In this document: positions 39,301-47,849 of the stretch, piece after piece
Position numbering within the stretch: the stretch's first letter is position 1
How the letters are laid out: every line of letters starts with the position of its first letter
Assembly: GCF_001050155.1 (NCBI RefSeq)
Contig: NZ_LFVY01000023.1
Location: forward strand, 1 to 64,000
Length of the DNA stretch: 64,000 bases
Direction: 5' to 3'
From: Nitratireductor soli
Lineage (GTDB): Bacteria > Pseudomonadota > Alphaproteobacteria > Rhizobiales > Rhizobiaceae
The notes under the pieces: model-generated
Database searches by the model: none
What the model saw: the letters and a program-made list of their open reading frames with translations, nothing else
What the model was told of the DNA's origin: nothing
Translations under genes and position numbers: made by a program

Positions 39301-39329
39301 GTGACAGCATTGCTGGCAAACCCTATAAA
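39301..39329 (+). promoter_or_regulatory. vapB promoter overlapping operator copy 2
   Basis: GTGACA, a 17-base spacer and TATAAA give a near-consensus promoter; the operator GTGACAGCATTGCTGGC occupies the -35 and most of the spacer. A protein bound there would block RNA polymerase. Confidence 0.6.
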
Positions 39330-39408
39330 ATCGCGTAGGTCCGCGGCGCCATCGATCGGTGGATCGAAGCGCCGGGAAGGCCTGAGAAGGCACCGGAATA
39401 TGCGCCGC

Positions 39409-39432
39409 GCCAGCATTGCTGTCATTGCTGGC
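39409..39432. promoter_or_regulatory. vapB operator copy 3
   Basis: GCCAGCATTGCTGTCATTGCTGGC: outer arms GCCAGCA/TGCTGGC are inverted, and its reverse complement contains ATGACAGCAATGCTGGC, the motif of copies 1 and 2 in the opposite direction. Lies 45 bases before the antitoxin ATG. Confidence 0.6.
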
Positions 39433-39476
39433 GCGGTGTCGCGTGCCGGTTTGATGGAGGTGTAGACAAGCGGACC

Positions 39477-39734
39477 ATGGCGACGTTGACCATACGCAAT
39501 GTGGACGATGACGTGCGGCGCGCCCTGCGCAAACGCGCCGCCGAAAACGACGTTTCAATGGAGGAAGAGGTGCGCCGCATCCTGGCCTGGAGCGTCAGCC
39601 CGGCAGCGAAGGCGGCTGCACCGCAAAGGCGACGGCCAAGCGTTTCGGCCATGCGCAAGCTCGCCGTGAAACCCAACGACCCGTTCGACCTCAAAACGAT
39701 CTGCGATGAGATATGGGATGAAGGTGTTTTGTGA
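39477..39734 (+). CDS. FitA/VapB-type ribbon-helix-helix antitoxin
   Basis: 85 residues. The N-terminal 40 residues form a ribbon-helix-helix DNA-binding domain (MATLTIRNVDDDVRRALRKR, then a VSMEEEVRRIL helix), the FitA/StbC pattern; the C-terminal part (PNDPFDLKTICDEIW) should occupy the toxin's active site. Its DNA target is probably the three-fold operator upstream. It overlaps the toxin gene, as in most VapBC pairs. Confidence 0.88.
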   Translation: MATLTIRNVDDDVRRALRKRAAENDVSMEEEVRRILAWSVSPAAKAAAPQRRRPSVSAMRKLAVKPNDPFDLKTICDEIWDEGVL

Positions 39735-40143
39735 CCCGGCCTTCGTCATCGACACGTCGGCGCTGATCGCCATGTTGAACGACGAACAGGATGCGGAGGC
39801 TTTTCGCCAGGCCATGGTCACGGCGGAAACCGTCCTGATCAGCGCCACGACGATCCTCGAAGCGCACTATGTCGCCAAGCGTCTGTCGCTGGCCGACGGC
39901 CATTCGCGGTTGAGCAATTTACTGTTGGAGATCGCCCCCGAGACGGTAGATTTTGACGAGCCGCAATTGACAGCGGCGCGTATGGCCTATGCCCGCTACG
40001 GCCGCGGCGCCGGCCATCCCGCCGCGCTCAATATCGGCGATTGTTTTGCTTACGCTTTGGCCAAGACTCGTAACCTGCCGCTCCTTTTCAAAGGCGACGA
40101 TTTCGTCCATACCGATGTGGAACCCGCCCTGAAACCGGCGTGA
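39718..40143 (+). CDS. VapC-type PIN domain ribonuclease toxin
   Basis: About 141 residues. The PIN acidic residues are all present: Asp12 (FVIDTSALIAML), Glu48 (ILEAHYVA), Asp108 (NIGDCFAYALA) and Asp127/128 (FKGDDFVHTD), so it should be an active Mg-dependent RNase. The start is uncertain: ATG 39706, ATG 39718 or GTG 39724 all fit; I list 39718, which overlaps the antitoxin by 17 bases. The close homologues are the 'VapC28-like' type that end LLFKGDDF. Placed between ubiB and coaBC. Confidence 0.87.
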   Translation: MKVFCDPAFVIDTSALIAMLNDEQDAEAFRQAMVTAETVLISATTILEAHYVAKRLSLADGHSRLSNLLLEIAPETVDFDEPQLTAARMAYARYGRGAGHPAALNIGDCFAYALAKTRNLPLLFKGDDFVHTDVEPALKPA

Positions 40144-40157
40144 AAGAATTCGGTGCC

Positions 40158-41420
40158 ATGCCTGAAGGACAATCGCTGCTTGCCAGAACGCGCATCCTGC
40201 TGATCATCGGCGGGGGGATCGCGGCATACAAATGCCTCGACCTGATCCGCCGCCTGCGCGAGCGGGGCGCGGCCGTGCGCTGCGTGATGACGCGGGCGGC
40301 GCAGGAGTTCGTCACGCCCCTGTCGGTCGGCGCGCTGTCGGCGGACCATGTCTTCACCGAGCTGTTCGACCGCCAGGACGAACATGATGTCGGCCACATA
40401 CGCCTGTCGCGCGAGGCGGATCTCGTCGTCGTCGCGCCGGCGACCGCCGACCTGATGGCCAAGCTCGCCGGCGGCCAGGCCAATGATCTCGCCTCGGCCG
40501 TGCTGTTGGCGACCGATAAGCCCGTGCTGATGGCGCCGGCCATGAACCCGCGCATGTGGCAGCACAAGGCGACACGCCGCAACCTTGCCACGCTGCAGGG
40601 CGACGGCGTCGCCTTCGTCGGCCCCGGCGAGGGCGAGATGGCCGAAAGCGGCGAAGCCGGCTTCGGCCGCATGGCCGAGCCGCTCGACATCGTCGCAGCG
40701 ATCGAGGCGATGCTCGCCGACCGGTCGGGACCGCTCGCCGGGCGCAGGATCATCGTCACATCCGGCCCCACCCACGAGCCGATCGATCCGGTCCGCTACA
40801 TCGCCAACCGTTCGTCCGGCAGACAGGGTCACGCGCTCGCCGGTGCGCTGGCGCGGCTCGGTGCGGACGTCCATCTCGTCTCCGGCCCGGTCTCGATTCC
40901 CGACCCCGTGGGCATTGCCGTCACCCATGTGGAAAGTGCGCGACAGATGCGCGACGCCGTCGAGGCCCTGCTGCCGGCCGACGCCGGCATCTTCGTTGCC
41001 GCCGTCGCCGACTGGCGGCCGGAAATGGAAACCGACGAGAAGATCAAGAAAAAGAAGGGTGCGGCAGCTCCTGCCCTGCAGCTCACCGAGAACCCGGACA
41101 TCCTTGCCGGTGTCGGCCACCATAAGAAGAGGCCGGCGCTGGTTGTTGGCTTCGCCGCCGAGACACAGAACCTGCTCGACAATGCCCGCGCCAAGCTCGA
41201 CCGCAAGGGCGCCGACATGATCATCGCCAATGACGTGTCGCATGACAGCGGCGTGGGCCGCAATGGTGTCATGGGCGGCGTGATGGGCGGCGAGCGCAAT
41301 CGCGTCGTCGTCGTCAGCCGCGACGGAGAGGAAGCCTGGCCGGAGATGGACAAGGACGAGGTGGCGGCGCGGCTCGCCACGCTGATTGCCGAAAAACTGA
41401 ACGCGAAAGCCGCCGAATGA
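40158..41420 (+). CDS. coaBC: Bifunctional phosphopantothenoylcysteine decarboxylase / phosphopantothenate-cysteine ligase
   Basis: Two steps of coenzyme A synthesis in one 420-residue chain. CoaC domain (1-190): flavin-binding ILLIIGGGIAAYKCLDLIRR, then APAMNPRMWQ, the substrate-recognition motif. CoaB domain (from about 193): RIIVTSGPTHEPIDPVRYIANRSSG, AAVADWRP, and the Lys-rich strap IKKKKG. I use ATG 40158; GTG 40140 begins only three bases before the vapC stop and adds six residues. A GNAT gene overlaps its end by four bases. Confidence 0.93.
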   Translation: MPEGQSLLARTRILLIIGGGIAAYKCLDLIRRLRERGAAVRCVMTRAAQEFVTPLSVGALSADHVFTELFDRQDEHDVGHIRLSREADLVVVAPATADLMAKLAGGQANDLASAVLLATDKPVLMAPAMNPRMWQHKATRRNLATLQGDGVAFVGPGEGEMAESGEAGFGRMAEPLDIVAAIEAMLADRSGPLAGRRIIVTSGPTHEPIDPVRYIANRSSGRQGHALAGALARLGADVHLVSGPVSIPDPVGIAVTHVESARQMRDAVEALLPADAGIFVAAVADWRPEMETDEKIKKKKGAAAPALQLTENPDILAGVGHHKKRPALVVGFAAETQNLLDNARAKLDRKGADMIIANDVSHDSGVGRNGVMGGVMGGERNRVVVVSRDGEEAWPEMDKDEVAARLATLIAEKLNAKAAE

Positions 41421-41938
41421 CGCCGACACCCGTCCTGGAAACCGAGCGATTGTTGCTGCGCGCTCACCGCATCGAGGATCTCGACGCCTTCGCCGCACTG
41501 TGGGCTCAGCCGGAAGTGGTGCGGTTCACCTCCGGCGCGCCGCTCAATCGCGAAGACGCGTGGCGCCGGCTCGTCAGTCATCGCGGCATGTGGAGCCTGA
41601 TGGGTTTTGGCTATTTCGCCATCGAGGAGAAGGCCACCCGATCATTCCTTGGCAGTGCCGGCGTCCAGGAATGCCGGCGCGCCATCGCGCCTTCGCTGGA
41701 GGGGACGCTGGAAGCGGGCTGGATTTTCGGCGTCGAGGCGCAGGGCAAGGGTTACGCGCGTGAGGCGATGAGGGCGGTGCTTTCCTGGTGCGGCGAAGCG
41801 CATGCGGACATGGACGTCACCTGCATTATCAATGAAGAGAACGAGCCGTCGCGCAAGCTCGCCGCCCACCTCGGTTTTCGCGAGCGGGCGCGCGCGCAGT
41901 ACAAGGAGCGGCCGACCATCGTTTACTGGCACGACTGA
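41417..41938 (+). CDS. GNAT family N-acetyltransferase (RimJ/RimL type)
   Basis: 173 residues with the acetyltransferase-3 layout: LETERLLLRAHRIEDLDAFAAL, middle strand GYFAIEEKATRSFLGSAGV, acetyl-CoA loop EAQGKGYAREAMRAVLSW (Q-x-x-G-x-G/A), and a final NEPSRKLAAHLGFRE. Acceptor is not predictable; relatives acetylate ribosomal proteins or small amines. It overlaps coaBC by four bases (ATGA), so is co-transcribed with it. Confidence 0.92.
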   Translation: MTPTPVLETERLLLRAHRIEDLDAFAALWAQPEVVRFTSGAPLNREDAWRRLVSHRGMWSLMGFGYFAIEEKATRSFLGSAGVQECRRAIAPSLEGTLEAGWIFGVEAQGKGYAREAMRAVLSWCGEAHADMDVTCIINEENEPSRKLAAHLGFRERARAQYKERPTIVYWHD

Positions 41939-42044
41939 TCGGCGCTGATTGTCTCAAAATAGTGAACAATTTGTCACCCCTGGCGCCGATGCGCCGGGGT
42001 CGGGAAGAACCTATGTTTGCCGCAAGCAACAAATGGAGTTTCCC

Positions 42045-42962
42045 ATGTCCATTCGTCCCGTAAAGCAGCTTTCCCATGCGCAACCGACCATCGAGGGTGC
42101 CGGCGTGCGGCTTGACCGCGCCTTCGGCTTCGGCGACCCGAAGCTTGCCGATCCGTTCCTGCTGTTCGACGATTTCCGCAACGACCGGCCGGAAAACTAC
42201 CAGGCCGGCTTTCCATGGCATCCGCATCGCGGCATCGAGACCATCACCTATGTGCTGGCCGGTTCGGTCGATCACGCCGACAGCCTCGGCAATGCCGGCT
42301 CGCTCGGCGCCGGCGACGTGCAATGGATGACGGCCGGCAGCGGAATCCTGCATCAGGAAATGCCGCAGGGCGACCGGCAAGGCCGGATGCACGGCTTCCA
42401 GCTCTGGGCCAACCTGCCGGCGAGCCAGAAAATGACGACGCCACGCTACCAGGACGTGAAGGCCGGCGACATTCCGGAGATCGTCGACGATGACGGCACG
42501 CGGGTGCGTGTCGTGATGGGCGAATTCTGGGGCAAGCGCGGCCCGGTCGACGGCATCGCGGCAGACCCGCAATATCTCGACATCTGGGTGCCGCCCGGCA
42601 AACGCAAAGTGCTGCCCGTCGACACGTATCGCAGCGCCTTCGCTTATATTTTCGAGGGCTCCGGCACGTTCCGCGACGCATCCAAGCCGTTTGGCGTATT
42701 GCTGGAAAAGGAACTCGCCGGGCAGGAAATCCATCTGCGCGACTTGAGCGGCGACCGCACTCTGGTCGTGTTCGACACCGGCGACGAGGTCGTCGTTCAG
42801 GCCGGCGAGCAAGGCATACGCTTTCTGCTTGTCTCCGGCCGGCCGATCCAGGAGCCCGTTGCCTGGCATGGGCCGATCGTCATGAACACGCGCGAGGAGC
42901 TGATGCAGGCCTTCTCCGAATTGAACGCCGGGACGTTCATCCGCGAGAAGGCGAAAAAGTAA
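42045..42962 (+). CDS. Pirin family protein
   Basis: Bicupin of 305 residues. The metal ligands of the N-terminal cupin are in place: WHPHRGIETITYVLAG (two His) and GSGILHQEMP (His and Glu). Bacterial pirins are often quercetin 2,3-dioxygenases or redox sensors. Start ATG 42045 has GGAG six bases upstream; a frame open to 41949 is not supported. Upstream gap of about 105 bp contains the AT-rich AAAATAGTGAACAATTTG, a possible promoter. Confidence 0.92.
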   Translation: MSIRPVKQLSHAQPTIEGAGVRLDRAFGFGDPKLADPFLLFDDFRNDRPENYQAGFPWHPHRGIETITYVLAGSVDHADSLGNAGSLGAGDVQWMTAGSGILHQEMPQGDRQGRMHGFQLWANLPASQKMTTPRYQDVKAGDIPEIVDDDGTRVRVVMGEFWGKRGPVDGIAADPQYLDIWVPPGKRKVLPVDTYRSAFAYIFEGSGTFRDASKPFGVLLEKELAGQEIHLRDLSGDRTLVVFDTGDEVVVQAGEQGIRFLLVSGRPIQEPVAWHGPIVMNTREELMQAFSELNAGTFIREKAKK

Positions 42963-43318
42963 GCCGGCGCTGGATCGGTCCCGGCGGCTGCGCGGTGCGT
43001 CCGAACGGGCGCGCCGCGCCCTGGCCTCTTGTTTCTCCGCGATCATGCGGGCGTCAGGTGGTTTCATCCGATTGCAAACGCCAGTGGGCTGATACTTCGA
43101 GTATCCGGATCAGGCTGCCGCGTTTCCTCTCCGGCCGCGTTCGCGCGGTCATCCAGTGCTAGCAAGCATGGGATTTATGGTCGACTAATGCATGTCGCAT
43201 TCAAATGGATTCATTTGAATGACAACGAACATGCATCACTTCAAGATGTTACAGCGTCCTTTGCGCGTCTGATAAGACGCGCGGCGCTGTAAGTGAACGA
43301 TGAAAGCCGACCAGCCGC
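42963..43318. other. 356-bp intergenic region with nested hairpins
   Basis: Between convergent pirin and SRPBCC genes. Holds small stems (GATAC-ttcga-GTATC near 43091-43105) and, at 43188-43292, a two-part palindromic element described separately. No coding frame recognised. Confidence 0.6.
43188..43292. repeat. Two-part palindromic element (two nested hairpins)
   Basis: Hairpin one (43188-43236): ATGCATGT outer arm, perfect inner stem CATTCAAATG-gatt-CATTTGAATG, closing ACATGCAT. Hairpin two (43249-43292): TTACAGCG outer arm, inner GCGCGTCT-gata-AGACGCGC, closing CGCTGTAA. The pairing of an ATGCAT hairpin with a TACAGCG hairpin is one I recall from dispersed repeats in Mesorhizobium and relatives. 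Confidence 0.75.
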
Positions 43319-43810
43319 TCAATCGGCGGACGCGCCGTCGCCGATCACCCGGTCAAGATGCCCGAGCACGAGCGGCCAGGCGGCTTCATGGCTCCTGACC
43401 GCTCTTTCGTCGGCAAAGCCTGCGTGGGCGAGGCGCAGATGGGCGCCCTTGCCGCGCGGGGTCAGATCGACGGTAACGACCGTCTCCGCGCCGTCGGTGC
43501 CGCCCTTGCCGGTCACCCAGGTCAGTTCGACGAGGCGGCCCGGCTCGAGGCGCAGGAAACGGCCGTAATGCGGGTGCCGCGTGGCCGGCTTGCCTTCCTC
43601 CATCTCGAACACCGTCTCGAAGAAGAACGGCGCTGCGACGCGTGGCTGCATGAACACCGAGCCAGGTGCTGCAAACCAGCGGTCGAACTCCTCCGTCCAG
43701 GCGCGGTAGAGCACGGCCGGCGGCGCCTTCATCACGCGCGAGACTTCAAGCCGGTATGGCCGTTCCGATAGATCGGGCGGGGACGCCTGGATGGCGGGGC
43801 GATCATTCAC
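43319..43810 (-). CDS. SRPBCC (AHSA1-like) domain protein
   Basis: 163 residues of the START/Bet v 1-like fold: [28 protein letters not shown], the central strands [19 protein letters not shown], and a closing [17 protein letters not shown] helix. Such proteins bind hydrophobic ligands; the AHSA1-like branch is commonly encoded next to ArsR repressors. GTG 43810 is the likely start (GGAGGA upstream), 16 bases after the preceding gene; ATG starts upstream would overlap it. Last gene of the arsR-SRPBCC-SRPBCC operon. Confidence 0.87.
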   Translation of the reverse strand: MNDRPAIQASPPDLSERPYRLEVSRVMKAPPAVLYRAWTEEFDRWFAAPGSVFMQPRVAAPFFFETVFEMEEGKPATRHPHYGRFLRLEPGRLVELTWVTGKGGTDGAETVVTVDLTPRGKGAHLRLAHAGFADERAVRSHEAAWPLVLGHLDRVIGDGASAD

Positions 43811-43826
43811 CGGACGATCCTCCGTT

Positions 43827-44372
43827 TCAGCTTGCGCCGTAGCGCTTCCTGTAGTCGGCTTCGAGTTTCTCGATGCGGCCCCAGAAGGGCGGCTTCTCGC
43901 CACCTTCGAGCAATGCCGCGAGCACACCCAGATGCGCGTGCCAGCCGCCCGAAACGTCGATCATCTCGCCGCGGTTGGCGAGGCGCTTGTGGGTGACGAC
44001 GAGCAACACCTTCTCGCCTTCGGGAAACAATTCGAAGACCACTTCGCTCTCCATTCCGTCGCCCGGCCAGGAAATGCCCAGCACACGCGGCGGATCGAAT
44101 TCGGTGATCCGGCAGGGCCAGTTCATGTCTTCTTCCATACCCTTGTATTTCTCCGGCGTCGGTTCGTCGGTGAAATCGGAATGGTGGAAGGAAAGCTCTG
44201 CATGACTGCCGGGTCTCAACTCCATCTCGCCGCGGGCGAGCCATTGGCGGCGCTTGTCCGCCTCGGTCAGATAAGCCCAGACGCGCTCGACGGGACCAGG
44301 CAGCAGGCGCTCGAAGCGAACCGTATCGGGCGCTATGGCGACGCCATAGGCATCATGATCGACCTTGCTCAT
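43827..44372 (-). CDS. SRPBCC (AHSA1-like) domain protein
   Basis: 181 residues. Typical elements: [68 protein letters not shown], and the helix [19 protein letters not shown]. Start ATG 44372 with GGAGAAG upstream. It follows arsR by 44 bases and precedes a second SRPBCC gene. These cassettes likely respond to a small molecule sensed by ArsR, but the ligand is unknown. Confidence 0.9.
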   Translation of the reverse strand: MSKVDHDAYGVAIAPDTVRFERLLPGPVERVWAYLTEADKRRQWLARGEMELRPGSHAELSFHHSDFTDEPTPEKYKGMEEDMNWPCRITEFDPPRVLGISWPGDGMESEVVFELFPEGEKVLLVVTHKRLANRGEMIDVSGGWHAHLGVLAALLEGGEKPPFWGRIEKLEADYRKRYGAS

Positions 44373-44416
44373 CTGCTTCTCCAAAAATTCGAATGGCGGT
44401 GGTTGCCCACCGAAGG

Positions 44417-44755
44417 TCATTCTTCGTCGTCTTCCGCGACAAGCAGTGCCTCGAGCACGTCGAGCCGACCCGTCCAGAAGCGCTCATAGTGGCGCAGCCA
44501 TGCCTGCGCCTCGGCCAGGTGCTCCGTTTCCAGACGACAGTAGTGGACCCGACCGGCGACACGGCGGCGCACCAGGCCCGCCGTCTCCAACACCTTCACA
44601 TGCTTGGAAACACCGGCGAGCGACATGTCGAACGGCTTGGCCAGTTGGGACACGCTGTGCTCGCCACCGGCCAGCCGGTGCAGCATGGATCGCCGTGTCG
44701 GATCGGACAAGGCGTGGAAAACGGCATCGAGATGCGGCGACTGAAACTCAACCAT
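44417..44755 (-). CDS. ArsR-type transcriptional regulator of the SRPBCC operon
   Basis: 112-residue winged helix protein: DAVFHALSDPTRRSMLHRLAGGEHSVSQLAKPF, recognition helix MSLAGVSKHVKVLETAGLV, wing VRRRVAGRVHYCRLE. It lacks the CxC metal site of true ArsR, so it is of the non-metal type that controls SRPBCC/glyoxalase genes. Its start codon lies inside a palindrome, and a second copy lies 39 bp upstream: apparent autorepression sites. Confidence 0.93.
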   Translation of the reverse strand: MVEFQSPHLDAVFHALSDPTRRSMLHRLAGGEHSVSQLAKPFDMSLAGVSKHVKVLETAGLVRRRVAGRVHYCRLETEHLAEAQAWLRHYERFWTGRLDVLEALLVAEDDEE

Positions 44756-44762
44756 ATGGTTG
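44749..44762. promoter_or_regulatory. ArsR operator, copy 1 (over the start codon)
   Basis: CAACCATATGGTTG, a perfect 14-base palindrome containing the arsR ATG. Binding would block both translation-start DNA and any leaderless or short-leader transcript. Confidence 0.7.
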
Positions 44763-44787
44763 AATTACGCCTGACTGACCTGAATGT

Positions 44788-44801
44788 CAACCATTTGGTT
44801 G
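44788..44801. promoter_or_regulatory. ArsR operator, copy 2
   Basis: CAACCATTTGGTTG repeats the first copy with a single central change. Centres are 39 bp apart, close to four helical turns, so two dimers could bind on one face. Lies between arsR and the divergent region of the MliC-like gene end. Confidence 0.7.
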
Positions 44802-44830
44802 AGCATTGACCGCCGGCTCGAGCTGAAGGA

Positions 44831-45181
44831 TCAGCGCCCGGCGGCGCAGGAAACGGGCTTGGCGTCTTCTCCCCGCGACACGTCGTACAGATCGCCGTGG
44901 TCGCCCTTGGTCCACCAGACGAAGTTTCCTCCCGCATATCGGGCGCCCGAGGCGGAAGGCACGGTGACGACAACGACGTTGCGCGCCTCGAACTGCAAGA
45001 CGGCGAGCGCGATGTCGCCGGCGTTGTGGTACGTCGCCGTCAGCTCGAAATCCGGGCACCGATAGGTCACGCTGTCGGCTTCGACCGCGCTGACATAAGG
45101 CAGGTCGAGCTCCACTGTGGCGGCGTGGACGCCTGGTGCGGCGAGCAGCATCGTAACAAGGATCGGCAAAAACCGGCGCAT
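44831..45181 (-). CDS. MliC-like periplasmic C-type lysozyme inhibitor
   Basis: 116 residues: signal peptide of about 20 (MRRFLPILVTMLLAAPGVHA|AT), then the MliC domain with VTYRCPDFELTATY, the active-site-plugging SASGARYAGGNFVWWTKG and a C-terminal Cys that pairs with the first (PVSC). MliC proteins protect peptidoglycan from host lysozyme. Start ATG 45181 after AGGAGAG. Single gene between arsR and the peroxiredoxin, all on the same strand. Confidence 0.82.
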   Translation of the reverse strand: MRRFLPILVTMLLAAPGVHAATVELDLPYVSAVEADSVTYRCPDFELTATYHNAGDIALAVLQFEARNVVVVTVPSASGARYAGGNFVWWTKGDHGDLYDVSRGEDAKPVSCAAGR

Positions 45182-45315
45182 GGCAAAGCTCTCCTGAAAT
45201 CCGCGTGCAAACGGCAGCCAAGCGCCGCATGGCGGCGATTTCATGTCCTGCGCGCGCGAAACAACCCGGCGAGCCTGAGCCCCCGGGTTGTTGTCAAAGC
45301 GGCATTGATCCGGCC

Positions 45316-45975
45316 TCAGGCGGAAGGCTGCTTGGTCTTGCGCAGATAGGGCAGGATCGTCTCGAACGAACCGAAGCGCTTCACCGCATCCTCGTTGGAA
45401 ACGGCGGCGGTGATGATGACGTCCTCGCCCTGCTGCCAGTTGGCGGGCGTCGCCACCTGGTGCTTGGCGGTGAGCTGGATCGAATCGATGGCGCGCAGGA
45501 TCTCGGCGAAATTGCGCCCCGTGGTCATTGGATAGGTCAGCACCAGCTTGACCTTCTTGTCCGGGCCGACGACATAGACCGAGCGCACCGTGGCGTTGTC
45601 GGCGGGCGTGCGACCCTCGGAGGAATCGCCCGCATCGGCCGGCAGCATGTCGTACAGCTTGGCGACCTTCAGGTCCTTGTCGCCGATCATCGGATAGTCG
45701 ACACCATGGCCGGTGGCCTTCTTGATGTCGTCCTTCCAGCGCACATGGTCTTCCACCGGATCGACGGAAATGCCGATGATCTTGGTGTTGCGCTTGGCAA
45801 ACTCGCCCTCAAGGCCGGCCATCGTGCCAAGCTCGGTGGTGCAGACGGGGGTGAAATCCTTCGGGTGGCTGAACAGCACGGCCCAGCCGTCGCCGATCCA
45901 GTCGTGGAAGCTGAGCGAGCCCTGGGTGGTCTCGGCGGTGAAATCGGGTGCCGTATCGTTGATGCGAAGACTCAT
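45316..45975 (-). CDS. 1-Cys peroxiredoxin (Prx6 type)
   Basis: 219 residues; detoxifies peroxides in the cytoplasm. The peroxidatic motif is PVCTTE with Cys45, the only cysteine in the protein, so it is a 1-Cys enzyme that needs an external thiol. Prx6-type extension from about residue 150 (RNFAEILRAIDSIQLTAKHQVATPANWQ) supports this subfamily. ATG 45975 follows GGAGGAGAG. Stands alone, downstream of prfC with a 192-bp gap. Confidence 0.94.
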   Translation of the reverse strand: MSLRINDTAPDFTAETTQGSLSFHDWIGDGWAVLFSHPKDFTPVCTTELGTMAGLEGEFAKRNTKIIGISVDPVEDHVRWKDDIKKATGHGVDYPMIGDKDLKVAKLYDMLPADAGDSSEGRTPADNATVRSVYVVGPDKKVKLVLTYPMTTGRNFAEILRAIDSIQLTAKHQVATPANWQQGEDVIITAAVSNEDAVKRFGSFETILPYLRKTKQPSA

Positions 45976-46167
45976 CGTTCTCTCCTCCTGAATGAGATGA
46001 AACGCGGATGATCGTTCCTGTCCGCGCAGGATAGCAACGTAAGCACGCGCCGTAGAGCCTGATCTAGGATTTAATTGGCGCGGCGGCTTGGAATCTCATT
46101 TCCAATAACAGGAATGCCGGGGAAAATTCCCCCCGCAACCATGCCACTAGACCGAAATGCTCCCGGC

Positions 46168-47757
46168 TCAGGCGGCCTTGCGCGTCTGATAATCCTTGAT
46201 CGCGGTGAACTTGACGGCCTTCCAGCGGTCGGCCTCGTAATTCAGGCCGAACTCATGCGGCGCCAGGAAGACCGGATCGTCGTCGAGATCGCGGGCGATG
46301 TCGCCGCGATGCGCGGTGATGAAGCGATCCACCTCGCCCTTGTCCTCGGAGGAGATCCAGCGGCAGACGGAGAAGCGGGCCATTTCGAAATCGACCGGCA
46401 GCGCGTATTCGTTCTTCAGCCGCTCCTTCAGCACGTCGAGCTGCAGCGCACCGACCACGCCGACGATGGCCGGCGAGCCATCCTCCGGCGTGAACAGTTG
46501 CACGACGCCCTCCTCGGCCATCTGCTGCAGCGCCTCGCGCAGCTTCTTGGCCTTCATCGCATCGCCGAGCCGCACACGGCGCAGGATTTCCGGCGCGAAA
46601 TTCGGCACACCGCGAAAGATCAACTCCTCGCCCTCCGTCAGCGTGTCGCCGATCCTGAGCGTGCCATGATTGGGGATGCCGACCACATCGCCGGCAAAGG
46701 CCTCGTCAGCCGTGATGCGGTTCTTGGCGAAGAAGAACTGCGGCGCCGACAGGCTGATCGGCTTGCCGGTGCGCACCAGCTTGGCCTTCATGCCGCGCTC
46801 CAGCCGGCCGGAGCAGACGCGCACGAAGGCGATGCGGTCGCGGTGGTTGGGGTCCATGTTGGCCTGGATCTTGAAGACGAAGGAGGTCATCTTGTCCTCC
46901 GTCGCCTCGACACGGCGTGAATCCGCATCCTGGGCGCGCGGCTCCGGGCCGATGGCGCCGAGCGCCTCGATCAGGTCGCGCACGCCGTAATTCCTCAGCG
47001 CCGAGCCGAAATAGACCGGCGTCAGATGTCCCTCCCGAAAGGCCTTCACGTCGAACGGCCGGCAGGCCTCCTTGGCCAGCAGCATCTCCTCGAGCAGCAC
47101 GTCACGCTCGTTCTCCGGCAGGAGGCCGGCGACGGCATCGGCCTCGGGGCCGTTGACGGCGATCGGCTCCACATCGTCGTCGGAGCGGCGCATGGTGTTG
47201 TTGGCCAGGTGATAGGTGCCGGCAAAGCTCTTGGCCCGGCCGATCGGCCAGGTGATGGGCGCCGTGTCGAGCGCCAGCTTCTGCTCGATCTCGTCGAGAA
47301 TCTCGAACGGGTCGCGGCTCTCGCGGTCCAGCTTGTTGACGAAGGTGACGATCGGGATGTCGCGCAGCCGGCAAACCTCGAACAGTTTCAGCGTGCGCGG
47401 CTCGATGCCCTTGGCCGCATCGATGACCATGATGGCGCTGTCGACCGCCGTCAGCGTGCGGTAGGTGTCATCGGCGAAATCCTCGTGGCCCGGCGTGTCG
47501 AGCAGGTTGAAGACATGATCGCCATATTCGAAGGTCATCACCGAGGTGACCACGGAGATGCCGCGCTCACGCTCGATGTTCATCCAATCGGAGCGCGTCT
47601 GGACGCGGTTCTTCTTCGCCTTCACCTCGCCGGCAAGCTGGATGGCGCCGCCGAACAGCAGCAGCTTTTCCGTCAGCGTCGTCTTGCCGGCGTCCGGGTG
47701 CGAAATGATGGCGAAGGTGCGGCGGCGCGCCACCTCGCTGGAGAGAGGCATGGTCAT
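46168..47757 (-). CDS. prfC: Peptide chain release factor 3
   Basis: GTPase that recycles RF1/RF2 from ribosomes, 529 residues. G1 AIISHPDAGKTTLTEKLLLFG, switch region with GISVTSV-like ISVVTSVM, G3 LLDTPGHEDF, G4 FVNKLDRE, then domain II and the RF3 C-terminal domain ending in YEADRWKAVKFTAIKDYQ. Second Met at residue 3 is an alternative start. Flanked by an ArsR-SRPBCC cassette upstream (divergent). Confidence 0.95.
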   Translation of the reverse strand: MTMPLSSEVARRRTFAIISHPDAGKTTLTEKLLLFGGAIQLAGEVKAKKNRVQTRSDWMNIERERGISVVTSVMTFEYGDHVFNLLDTPGHEDFADDTYRTLTAVDSAIMVIDAAKGIEPRTLKLFEVCRLRDIPIVTFVNKLDRESRDPFEILDEIEQKLALDTAPITWPIGRAKSFAGTYHLANNTMRRSDDDVEPIAVNGPEADAVAGLLPENERDVLLEEMLLAKEACRPFDVKAFREGHLTPVYFGSALRNYGVRDLIEALGAIGPEPRAQDADSRRVEATEDKMTSFVFKIQANMDPNHRDRIAFVRVCSGRLERGMKAKLVRTGKPISLSAPQFFFAKNRITADEAFAGDVVGIPNHGTLRIGDTLTEGEELIFRGVPNFAPEILRRVRLGDAMKAKKLREALQQMAEEGVVQLFTPEDGSPAIVGVVGALQLDVLKERLKNEYALPVDFEMARFSVCRWISSEDKGEVDRFITAHRGDIARDLDDDPVFLAPHEFGLNYEADRWKAVKFTAIKDYQTRKAA

Positions 47758-47849
47758 GTCCGGGATTCCTTGGTCGACGCGCGGGCTTTTACAGCATTTC
47801 GGACGCTGGTGAAACCGTCTCGATCGCCAATGTCGAAAGCACTCGCATC

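Larger units (their letters stand above)
39137..39476. other. 340-bp regulatory region of the vapBC pair
   Basis: Contains a sigma-70-type promoter (39301-39329) and three copies of a 17-base motif, one overlapping the promoter and one in the leader, plus a half-site CCAGCATTGC near 39142. No coding frame. The leader of about 140 nt carries GATGGAGG well upstream of the antitoxin ATG. Confidence 0.6.
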
